64,000 nt of DNA from the NCBI GenBank assembly GCA_944474755.1, contig OX104120.1, positions 43,194,067 to 43,258,066 on the forward strand, written 5' to 3'. Source of the stretch: Limnoperna fortunei. Taxonomy: Eukaryota; Mollusca; Bivalvia; Mytilida; Modiolidae. The stretch's first letter is position 1, and each line of letters begins with the position of its first letter. Below the pieces are notes generated by a model that searched no databases, was not told the DNA's origin, and saw only the letters and a list, made by a program, of their open reading frames with translations. The position numbers and the translations under genes are program-made. Positions 44,101-57,300 of the stretch are shown piece by piece.

Positions 44101-47100
44101 GGGTAACTCGACGGGTGTCTGATTAGAGGCAGTCACTACTATTAGTCCTGTTTTTATTGGATTAGGGTTACTCACTGCTTTTGTGTTTTTGGTTTTTGTT
44201 TTGGTCGTTGTATATGTTTGTCTATATCCGATTTGTTATTGTCCTTTGACTTTCGGCTCTGGTTGTTCGGTCGGTTTCCATGCTATGTTTCATATATATA
44301 CAGTTTGGTTTACTGGTGTTAAGTTATGATTAATTAATGGGTTTTACCTTTGCCTTATTTGTCTTATAAGAAAAATGACTATTTCTGGTCGAGTACTAGT
44401 GTTACTAGGGCAATCAAGTACCATTGCTAGTTGTTTTGCTTTTAACATTGACATAATAACAAAGCCTAGTAGTGAAAGGTCGTAGGATGAATGAAACTAC
44501 ATTTTTGACTTTTTGGTTATAACATGGACAGATATTAAAGTGAAATACTTAGGCAAATATTTTACCTTAATTAAAATTTTTTTGGAAATTCCTTTCTAAA
44601 TGCTATATACGTAAGATACTATTATCTATTTGAAACTTACAGATTTTCTAACTTTAAGCAGTTTACAAATACTTCGTCTGGCAGATAGCTGATTTCATTA
44701 TTTCCAAGATTAAGGTCAACCATATTTGACAAATAGGAAAACTGATGCTCATGAATAAATCGGAAACTGTTCGAGTTTAGATTTCTACAAGAATATAACA
44801 CTATTAAAAATAGGCAATCCAAAAAACACATTCAAAGAAACCAGCAAACTCGAGAACCAACATAAAAATGAGGGAATTACAGCAAGTCCTGACTTGAAAC
44901 GGGGATTTCAAACAAAATGGTGGGTTAAACCAGGAGGTTCGGCATTAGTCAGTAATAGTTGTAATCAATAATCATTGCAGCACAATCATCATGAACTAAA
45001 TTAACAAATTCGGAAACTTTTGGCAATTTGATACAAGAACAGATTAAGCAAAACTGATGATATTTCATAGGCTTATTTTATAGAAATCAGCGGTTACAAA
45101 TTTGTTTTGAAACAAGTTTTGCTATATTTTTCATAGGTTTGTATGGACATGTGTTGTCCTTAATAACCATACAGATTTAAATACATGTAGTAATTTACAA
45201 AATCAGATATTTAAATGACATTTACACTTCAACAAATAAATCATATAGCCCTAACCCCGTATAAATACTTACAATATCTGTAACTGAAGAGGAAATGTGT
45301 TGTTTTCTATTGCGACAATCAGGTTATTCTGTAAATTTCTAAAACAAAATATGTCGTTAAAATATTATGGCGATCGCGATCGTTAGTTTTAATAACAAAC
45401 TGATCAAAGTAATTCTTCCTAAGACTACTTAAAAACAATCACAAATCATAATACGTTACAACAAAAACGGCGTAGGCAATTTTAAACTGAAATCTGAAAT
45501 ATCGGAATTTACGCAGCCATTTCTATATTTGATATCAAATACAATTGTCTCATTGTACTACATTGTCTCAATGTAAAATTATATCATTATATTCTCCTTT
45601 TCTTCGTTCGTCCAAACATAATAATTTATTATTTTACTATAGACACAACACATTTTAGGCAGGATAGGCAGCAACATATAACTATGCGCTAAATCTACAA
45701 AATAAAATAACGATTACTAGGAACGTTAACCTTCTTATACAAAAATAATATACAAGTATGGTCTTTAACGAAGGTAATATTCATAATTATTAAATCAAGA
45801 AAGGGTTATCCCGAGGTAAGCAGGACCGAGGAAAAATAACTCTTTCGAGATTTAATCATTTGGATATTACCTGAAGTCGGTTAAAGGCCATAACCGTATT
45901 ATTCTACTGAACTATACACATACAAGAACACGTGAATATTTTGATCAGGATTGTGTAGTACTTTAAATTTGGAGCGCTTTTGCACGTTGAATAAATAACT
46001 AGCTATTTACACTTTCAAATTTTGTGCGCTTTGGCACGTCGAACAAATAACCAATTATTTTGTGTATGTGCAAATTTTCAGACAGTTATTTTACCCGCGT
46101 TCAGTTTTGAGCGGGAAAAACAGTTATTGCTCCTAACATTTTAATTATTTTAGTACTGGTTTCCAAAGTAGAGTATAATAATACATATTATCAACTTGTC
46201 GAACTGGTTTGGTTGTTTAAAGCGGAAAAAGGTCTTTAAATAGCCAACTAAACCGAATTACTTTAACTCAATACACTTAACTGAATCCACAAAATTTAGG
46301 TCAAAAAGAAATATAATTATTCATTAGTAGAATTGTTTAAAGAGATTTTTTTTCGTGAATTTATTTATATTAAGATATTTCTTACATATACACACAAAAT
46401 TGAACTCGAATTAATCTGCTATCATTCTTTAATAACCTGGAGATAACTTTTAGAACTTAAATTAAAAAATTGTACTTCCAAATATTATATGACGTTCATA
46501 CTTTATATAATGTTGCATTTTTAACTAGTTTTCTAATAGCAAGGTGACGTTGAAAAAAAATACGCTTTTATATTTGTTTCTTTATTTTTAATTTTGTCGG
46601 TTCATTACTTTTGCCTGCCGGTCATCAGATTGTGAGTCTTATGTAATCCACACGTTTACTTATTGTTTTTTCTTAATTCATTACCATACAAAGCTTACAG
46701 AGAAATAAGTGTAGATACATTTGAAAACGTTCCAGCTTCGAGGAATGTTATTTTGTTGTTGGAAAGTTGCAATGTCTGGATAGAAGGTAGTTTAGTGTGT
46801 GTCGTTAACGCTGTTGGTATGTACTGCATATTGTAATTTCCACTCAGGTCCCTGAAAATTAAGTAAATGTTTCTTTCAACTGTGTATTGTTTTGTTAATA
46901 TAGAGCAATTACACACAATACAGTTAGTGCCATAAACAAAAAGTTATCAGCAACTCCTTTCTTTATAAAAATATCAGTTACATATCAACACAGGCATAGG
47001 AGTTGCATGAAACTATTACAACAAACATAGTATATATTTATAACAAATATTTAAAAACATTTAAAAAGTAGAATTTAGTTGATTTTCTCTCACATGTGTT

Positions 47101-50100
47101 TAGACTATTCACAGGTTTCCAATGTGTATTCAATTACCTTCTTTGAGTTTGTAAAGTCATGCAGTCAACATGAAATAATATATCATCATGGCTTTTAATA
47201 AAGATAGTATTCACAATTATTTAATCAAGAAGGCGCTCATAATAACTCAGAGGTCCACTAGATTATAAATTAACCATTTCAAGGTTTCTTAATTATTAAT
47301 ATTACCTGAAGTTGATTTAAGTGCCATAACTGTTTGTTTGTTTGAATGCTCTTAAAAGCCACTTAAATCAATTTTTCAGGAATACCATTGCTTCCAGTTT
47401 TAACTGGGGGAAAGAAAAAGGAGACAGCCCCCGACCATCAAACCCCAATGTATTTTTACAATAAACACAAATAAACACGCGAACTTTCAGGTGGGAGATG
47501 TATACCGATAACTGCATAAACTTTTCAAAGTAGGCGCGCTTTGCACGTCCAACAAAAAACTACATATTTTCCATGTCCCTAGTTGTTTGTCAACGTGCAA
47601 AAACAAACTCTATTATAAAGGGTTATTTCGTCTACTGCAAATCCCAGACAGTTATTTTATCTGTTTGCAGTTTTGAACAAGAAAAAAAAATCATTATTAT
47701 AATAATCAGTATTGGCTTAAACAAAAGTGGTTAATAGCAGAAAGCGCGTAAGCCATTAGATACATCGATTCATATGATATACACATGTGAACTAAAAACT
47801 ATTACATATATGCTTAAACTACACATTGATCATCAGTTTCTGTACGACATTATTCGGTGTTCTCTGAGGGAACTGCTTAATTTCATCCATAACATGACAC
47901 GAAATTCAGTTATAATAGACGATAACCTTTAATATACAGTTAATATGTAAAATAAAACAGATACATTGCCTTTGCTAAAGTATGCCACTTGTTTCAAATC
48001 TCTCGAATCTGTTAAAAGGTTACCGATTATTCACATCTATGAAAAGGAGCATACTATCAATGAAGTCCTTATAGATTCAGGTAACCGTTTAGATTTTTTA
48101 AACAAATTAGTAAAAAAACGTTTTCATACACTCAGATGTTGACTTTGGATATCAAGTACTTACAAGTATATCATGCTTGATAAACATTTAAACCCATTTT
48201 CTTGTATCCTATTTTCGTTCAGTCTATTGTATTGCAGGTGTAGATTTTGCAGTCGTTGTAGTTCACACAAGTCAGAATCGTTGATTTGGACAATTAAATT
48301 GTTGTGTAGGAATCTAAAATAAACCGTATCAATTACCTACTGGTTTAAATGAAATCGTTCTTTAACACTAAGTGATGTTGTAAACTACTGACATTTCTAT
48401 TAACACCAAATTAAAATTTCGGGCGTAACAGAATAGTTAAAAAATAATTTATTAATAAAAACGGTGTTTCATACAGTAAAACTGTACAATATTGACATTT
48501 CTGTTAAAACCTAATTACGTTTAAGACATGAAATAGTTTTAAATAAAGTAATAAATGTTACGTATGATACATACGTCTTCTACTTTTTTGGAAAAGTCAC
48601 ACTCCAAACAATTAAATAAGGAAAGTATTAAGCAAAATAAAATGACATCGAAACATTTTCTTTTTCGTAAATGTGTTATTAGACTCCTTTTTCCACACTA
48701 CTAAACAATCCAGCAGGTCACTTTTTATTTATTTTCCACACTACTAAACAATCCAGCAGGTCATTTTTAATTAAATTTAAATAGATCGTACAACGTTTGT
48801 ATATTTGTAGTATTTCCGAATGGAACAAGCTTCTTCTGTTTTTCCAAAAAGGTAGATCTAAGGGTCACGCCATATCCTTTCTCGTCTAAATCTGTGATGT
48901 TAGTAATTCCATTGTGATCTGCATATCTGAAAATCAATTCAAATAATATATATATCGGAATTATTATAAATATTAAGAACACTAAGAACACTTTTGTAGT
49001 AAGCGAAAATTACATATATATTAATCTGACACTTTTAGCAATTCGTTACATCTGATTTACATCTTGAACTTTTAAAGAGTATACTAAAAGTCACAGGATC
49101 ACAGGACCAAAATATCCCTTAGTATCATAGTCTATGCTGGAAGGCTAAATATGTAATACCAAAAGCATATGTTTGTACTTAATCATTCAAAGAATGTTTT
49201 TATTTTAGACTCTCCAAACTCGTTCATGTGGATGATATATATATGAAGAGTTATCATTGCTTATTATAAGTCATATTACATTTGATCCGATACAAATTAT
49301 GAGTTGTTATTAAATAAAAAATAATGTTGCTTACAGTTCAATTAATTCTGGGAAATTTCCTTCTGTGAAGACGTGATGTGGTATATGTGTAAGAGCATTG
49401 TCACTCACAAATCTGAAAACAAGTTACGACTTCTTTGAATGGTGATCCCAAAAGTGCAAAAGCATTTCAACTCTCTACCGATAGTAAAAATAAACAGGGT
49501 TAGCTGATTTCTGTAAGATTTCTTTAGATGCAAAAAAGAACGACGATTATGCATCTGCTTGCTGCATTGTAGTTATTTTAACGAGATGATAGAAAAACTA
49601 TGTGATATTGTCATGGCAAAGAGTCGCTGTCAAAACGTCAAACAGAAATATAAAACAAACAAACAACACTACTTTTATAGAAATATTCTGTTATTTTTTT
49701 GATTTACTACGGTAAATAGTCATACGTAAGAATTAGACATTTACGCATACAGAAATAAATTAATTTAAATGAATCAAATATCAAAAAAGAACAAAACAGA
49801 AAGCTTCAAAACGTTGAAATTATCTATTTAACTGGTATTATATTCTATAGAATACGCCTTTTTATTTCAATTGCGGATTCGATAGTAATTTTGCTTTAAC
49901 CATTACTAAACTGAATAATTCTTTTTTTGCCGTAGGTTTGAAGTGTTATTATAGTTTAAAGCAGATATAAAGTAATACATGTACATTACAAAATAAAATT
50001 TAAAGTATTTATCCTTCATCTGCTAGCGTGTCCCCAGGAGGCGGACGGGGGAGTTCCGACTGGTTTTGGAAGGTGGATTGTCAGTACACGGTAGGTCTGA

Positions 50101-53100
50101 CCGCAGAATATAGTCGTTAACGTGTTTAGAGGGTGCCACCCTTCTTGCACGAAGAAGGTTCCTTTGGTTGTTTCGAAAATTAGTAGCCGCTAAAAAAGGC
50201 TTAGTTGTCCGCCCTTGCCACATACTTCATATTTTTAAGAGGGCAGTCAAAATGTTATACCTATGTGTCCCAACTCGATTAGCAAAACAACTGCTTGTCT
50301 ATGTATCTGTTTTGGGCTTGCACTTTTACTTCCCACACGAAATAAACATGTTAACAACAAGCATGTAACTCTCAATATACAAATGCAGTGTCTGCGTTTT
50401 CTTGTTTACTAAAGTCCCTCCATTTAACAAAAAATAAATTTTAGAAGTATAAAAAATGAATATGAAGTTAAGACAATATTAATCATTCAAGATACTTACA
50501 GGTATTTCAAAGATTTCCCTATGTTGATCATAGAATTGAACAGAATTGACATCATGTCCGGTGTTTGTGAATGAAGTCTCAGTTCTATCAATTTTTCCAA
50601 GTCAATCAAAGCTTCCGTATTGAAAACTTCAAACTGGTTGCCATGCAAATCTCTGAAAATAACGACTAATACGTCAATTCAAAATACTACTATTTGTTAC
50701 TGCATCGAATCTTGATTAAAGAAGCTATACCAGTTGACACGATAATAAATAAAAATGCTCAAAATGTTCAAACACTCGTTTCATCTTTTCGAGATTAATC
50801 AGTGGTAATCCGAGACTGATTTGAAAACGAATTTGCCATAAATATTTTTTAATTTTTCACACAATATAAAACATGACATTAGTTAGTTCATTTTGTCTTT
50901 AATTGCAAAGTAAATTTAATAATCTTGCCAAGCAAATCATTCATAATATAAAGTTTAAAACGTGCAACTGACAATTTTGTTTTAAAGCAACAAGGTATTA
51001 TGCATGGGGTTTATGTACGTAGTCTATCAATCTAGATAAAACACTTACAAGTGAACCAACTCTGAAATATTTTCAAAAGTACCACGTGGTACAAAAGACA
51101 GATTGTTGGTGTGCAACTCTCTGAAAGTAAAGTTATATATGCGAGTGTTGTGAACTGATAAATTGATGAATTTAATTGTACTTGAAAATTCTTTATCTAG
51201 TATTAATCCTGTACATTAAAATCTTATCAGTCTTGCTGCAATAAATTGACATTCAGTTCCAACTAAGCTATTGGATAATAGAATTTTTAGACATAATCGT
51301 TGTTTGGATTAAAATAATATAGGTGCTACTGTAAATTGAAATTTAGTTTAGTTAATGCAAGCGTTTATGGTTATATTTGTTACCTTGGTAGAATAGTTGT
51401 TTTTGTATATAAGTAATTGACGTTACGTTTTGATGGTTGATAACAGAAACAAGGCGAGATAGCATCATGTTATCCGAAGTGAAAGTACATGATTAAACCT
51501 AACAAAACCTGTAAATACGAATCGTGCAATACCATAAATGACAAAATATAAACAGAGCAAATGCGAGTAATGTACTGTCAATTACAAAATTTGTTGTAAA
51601 ATATTACTATATAACTTTAAAACCCCCACATCAATACTTACATTATTTTTAAATTTGAGAGTTGTCGAAATGCGCCTGGTTCAATAAAGTCGATCATATT
51701 GGTACTTAGATTCCTGCAAAGTAGTATGGAACACGTCTAAAATTTCTTTTTTAAATCGTATTTAAGTACGTTTGGAAATGTACCTTTTCCCAATAGTCAT
51801 AGTCAAGCAGAGAAATACAACTGTATCAATTACCTTTCTTGTTTGCATGAAGAATTACACGAATGCGCATTAATTTGTTAAATTTATTATTATCTGTGCC
51901 GAAACAGTTCGGAATTAAACAGAAAAAACATGACAACTTGGTTTATACTTGGTTTGTGTAGGACAGTGATAGCTATTGTTTATCATGAATGAATAACTAT
52001 ACAAAAATATACTCTATATTACTCTATATATGACTGCAATAACGAAATACCGAACACCACCGATACTGTCTAAAACGAAAATCCACAAATTAAAGTTCAA
52101 GACGTCGGCAAACCCTAGAACCAACAATCAAATTATAACTCGAATACAGCAATGGCCCTGACTTGGTACAGACATTTTTTATGACATGCCAAACATTCTG
52201 CTCCCATTACTGGTGTGTAAATGAAAACGATTGGGTATCATACACCACTAGTCAGTAATACTAGTTGTATCCAATGTCATTTGTAACCATCTGTTTCAAC
52301 AAACTATTCGCCATAGGTTTTTATTTATTATATCTCAATAAATACGTACTTACAAGTGTACAAATGTGTCATATGTTAGTACTTTTAGATGTCGCACTGA
52401 AATCTTTTCCATAAGATTCCCTTCCAAACCTCTGAAAATATATGTGCATTTTAGCTTTATAGAAGTATTTATAATGAATTATTTATAATGGCGATGGAAA
52501 TTCAATGTAAAAATTTAAAAGGAAAATTAAATATTGACCGATGCGTTTTTTTTATTTTTTATGAAAATCCAACTGAAAACTGCATAAATGTTTTATAAAA
52601 ATAAAACTTTTTGGAATATCACATACTATATTAGTTTAAATAATTGCATTTTATGATGTTTTGACAGATTTCAAACACTGAATGAATTAAAATAAATTAT
52701 ATCAAAGATAAAAAGATGGTCAATTTAAATTTTACGGTGGTAGATAATAGAGCCCCCTCCCCATAATATGTCATTAATCAACGCATAATGCATATGCAGT
52801 TTCTTTAATGATATTTTAATAACGATTCTACTTCCTGTTTGGTGTTACACTTCCCAGAAAATCAAAACTCAAAAAAACCACTAAAATACTTGCGATGATT
52901 TGCCTACAATTAATAAAATGTTTTAACTTACAAATACGTAATATTTGGAAGATGTCCAAACCCATTCAGTGGAAAATGGGTCAGGTTGTTATATCCAAGG
53001 CTTCTGAAATAGTAAAATAGGAATAGGTATGAATGAGGAGAAAACTAGATATCATTGAGATGGTATCCATCTCTTTGGGCCCCGACGACCTTGAGGTCAA

Positions 53101-54274
53101 GGTCAAAGGTCATCAACCATGGTATGCGACACATAGCCTTGATATTATCTACCCACATATCAAATATCTAAACCCTACCTCAATATATAAAAAAATTATA
53201 GCTGGGATACGATTAGTTTCTGACGGACCGACAGACTGATCACTAAAGGGCGTCTGCCACTAATTCGCGAAGCCCTAATTAAACAAAAGGTGGTCAGCTT
53301 GAAGGTCACTATAAATGCCAAACAAATACCATTCAGATCAAAAAGTAAAATATCAAGTGCAAATAGGTACAAATATTATATGACAGTTTTATTCAATGTT
53401 ATTCAGATTTGTAGGTGGAGACGGGGATAAGATATTGTTAATTGTTACTTCAAGTGTAACGGACTTAAAGACGGACGGACAGAAGGAAGGACGGTGCATG
53501 GTGAAAAAATCAAATTGCCGATTAATACAGCAAGACAGAAAACGCTCACATTTTTTTAACTTAAAGCGAATAAAATGATCATATGCTCCTGAATTTCAAT
53601 TAATTATAGAATAAAATGATTTACACCTGACCCCAAACGCTTATAGTGCCAAAATAAAGATGACTGCAGTCATACTGAAAAATGTTGTGAATTCGTATTC
53701 TAGCACGCCTCTCTCTATCTCCCCCATCAACATAATCCTTAGTTAGCATAGCTGTATTCGTCATACAACTAAATCTACTTCAACAACATGTTTATAGATG
53801 TACATTAGGATGAATATTAAGGGATCTCATCAAATGTTTTACACTTTATTAAGTTTTCTTACACAAGTCGGAGTTTGTCACCATGGAGAAATCCGTCTGG
53901 AATCCAGTGCAGTTGGTTATGAGTTAAAGCCCTGTAATACACAATACACAATATATGTATGTGTTATTTTTGGCAACAATGATTGTCTCTAAGTGAGATG
54001 ACTATAAACTTTTTAGCAATATCTAACGTCCTAAATATAGCTGAAATTTATTTGTTTCTTTAGCGGATGGGGTTCCGATGATTGGAATCTGATTTCTAAA
54101 TCGAACACATGTAGGTTACCAAAGATGAATAGTTGTAGTTCGAGTCTAGAATCACCATTTTCGAGGATGCATCCCCATTTTTTACTAAAATTACGGTTTT
54201 TGTCAATTTTTGACAAGATTGTATATAAGTCGGCATTCTTTCCATATACACTTCATGTAAAACAAACATTAACC

Positions 54275-54312
<38 letters not shown>

Positions 54313-57300
54313 AAAGGAAGCTACCAACCAATACACTTACTAAGTATCGGATCGCGGATCTCTAGATATATATATATAAGTCTAGAAGATTAAGCAACGA
54401 TACAAATGACGGTGTTTCTTGTCAAAAATTAAGCAAAGACTGACCAACAAATGGCCTTAGTCATTGAATGTCAATTTAAATAAATGACGTAAACAAGTCA
54501 TAACATATTGATCTTAAACTTTCTCCTTTCCAACTTAACCCAAAATAGTTGCTTCCCAAGTCCGCCAGCCGGGGACGTGCCGTGCTGTTACTTGGCTTTG
54601 CTCAAACATTCCAACAAGATGTAATCAAAATTACCAAGGAGACAAATTCACTACGCCAGACGCGCGTTTCGTCTACTTAAGACTCATCAGTGGCGTTTAA
54701 CTCTAAATGCTTAAAGTATTTTTTCATTGGGTGATGGAATAATATAAGTCCACTGGGATCGTGTAAAAACACAATACAGGTAGTTCAAAATATTATATAA
54801 AAGTCTAAAGAGTCTACCAACCAGCAAGCTTATTAAGTATCGGATCGACAAACATGACGATACAGCATAAACAAAAAATAATATACAAGTCTAGAAGATT
54901 ATGCAATGATACAAATGACGGTGTTTCTTGTCAAAAATTTAGACAAAGACTGACCAACGAATGGCCTTAGTCATTGAATGTCAATATAAATAAATGACGT
55001 AAACAAGTCATAACATATTGATCTTAAACTTTCTCCTTTCCAACTTAACCCAAAATAGTTGCTTCCCAAGTCCGCCAGCCGGGGACGTGCTGTGCTGTTA
55101 CTTGGCTTTGCTCAAACATTCCAACAAGATGTAATCAAAATTACCAAGGTGACAAATTCACTATGCCAGACGCGCGTTTCGTCTACTTAAGACTCATCAG
55201 TGGCGTTTAACTCTAAATGCTTAAAGTATTTTTTCATTGGGTGATGGAATAATATAAGTCCACTGAGATCGTGTAAAAACACAATACAGGTAGTTCAAAA
55301 TATTATATAAAAGTCTAAAGAGTCTACCAACCAGCAAGCTTATTAAGTATCGGATCGACAAACATGACGATACAGCATAAACAAAAACTAATATACAAGT
55401 CTAGAAGATTATGCAACGATACAAATGACAGTGTTTCTTGTCAAAAATTTAGACAAAGACTGACCAACGAATGGCCTTAGTCATTGAATGTCAATATAAA
55501 TAAATGACGTAAACAAGTCATAACATATTGATCTTAAACTTTCTCCTTTCCAACTTAACCCAAAATAGTTGCTTCCCAAGTCCGCCAGCCGGGGACGTGC
55601 CGTGCTGTTACTTGGCTTTGCTCAAACATTCCAACAAGATGTAATCAAAATTACCAAGGTGACAAATTCACTACGCCAGACGCGCGTTTCGTCTACTTAA
55701 GACTCATCAGTGGCGTTTAACTCTAAATGCTTAAAGTATTTTTTCATTCGGTGATGGAATAATATAAGTCCATTGGGATCGTGTAAAAACACAATACAGG
55801 TAGTTCAAAATATTATATAAAAGTCTAAAGAATTTACCAACCAGTAAAGCTTATTAAGTATTGGATCGACAAACATGACGATACAGCATAAACAAAAAAA
55901 AATATACAAGTATAGAAGATTATGCAACGATACAAATGACGGTGTTTCTTGTCAAAAATTTAGAAAAAGACTGACCAACGAATGGCCTTAGTCATTGAAA
56001 TATATATATATATGCATATATCTTAAATTTTATTAGAAAATGGTATACTTATAATGATTTTACCTTAAACAATACAAAGTATGTACTTGTGTTTATACAC
56101 GTGCATAATATAATTTTATTTTGGTATTTTGTGAAATATTATAAAAATAACAGTCCATTAATGTAATTTGCCAGTTGCAGTTGTTGTTTTGTCTCAAAAC
56201 AAAATGAAGGTCATAAAAGCGTCAAATTATGAAAACGACAACTAAAGTTAGCTAAGCAATAAACAAAATTATTTGAATAACATTTTTAAAATTTAGTTTT
56301 TATTCATTTGTGTACTGAAATCGATGTAAAATTATAATTACTTACAAATACTTCAGAGTAGCTGGTAATTTCCCTTTATATGTTGATATAATATTGATGT
56401 CATTTTTGATCAGATTTCTGTGGGAAAAAAAACATAAAATAAAATAAACCTCCATTTTGTTACTTCAGAACAAATAACAAATTTTGACATCATCTGGACA
56501 GAAGCATTTTATTTGTTGCCAGACCGACGAAAAGCGAACGCTTTGTTCCACTGAAAGATAAAAAATATGCTTATCCCGTGACGTTCCTTACTCCACACCA
56601 CCAGTCCGTTTATACATACCGAAACACTTCATGTTTATGAATATTTAACAGTGCGAAGACCGCTTCCCGACGTCAAACTCTATTTTATGATAAAATTGTA
56701 ACTGCTTTCCCCGATTCAATTTGGTGTTGAGATTGGGGGGATAAACATAATAAAATCAATCGTGTTTTACTGGCGATGTTAGACTCCCCTTTTTATATGT
56801 TGTCGACTCGTCTAATATGTTGAATATAGTTTACCTGAATGCAACTAGCTTTTTGTTGAAACTGACAGCTGATCAGAGTGCGGGTAACAGAAGAATCTGT
56901 GTCAATTGCACTACACATTTGACCCGGTTTGCTTAAGTCTAGTCTCCGTTTGTTCGCGTTGTTGACAAATTTTACAGTACAAAATTAGACCTTTTATATT
57001 GATTTTATTAGTATTGAAAGATGTGGGAAACCGAAAAATACCTCTGGGCATCAACAGAAAAACTAGCTGTGGTTTCAGACCCAGAAAGAAACTTCTGTGT
57101 ATCATTCGATCGATCGAGAGAGAGAAAAGACGCCACGTGACTACTTTCCAACGTCATTGAAGGATAAGACGGACATAACAAACCATCTGTACGCATATAC
57201 TAGCTAGTACATAACTTAAAAGCGTAACGAAATACATAAAGTCTATGACTATTTTTAGACTTTAGCAAAGACGTTCAATAGTATTAATTAAATTTTACAT

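Noticed and set aside
53033..53578. Plus-strand open frames in the intron between exons 6 and 7
   Set aside because: They lie on GAGGTCAAGGTCA-type dispersed repeat DNA and have no protein family features.
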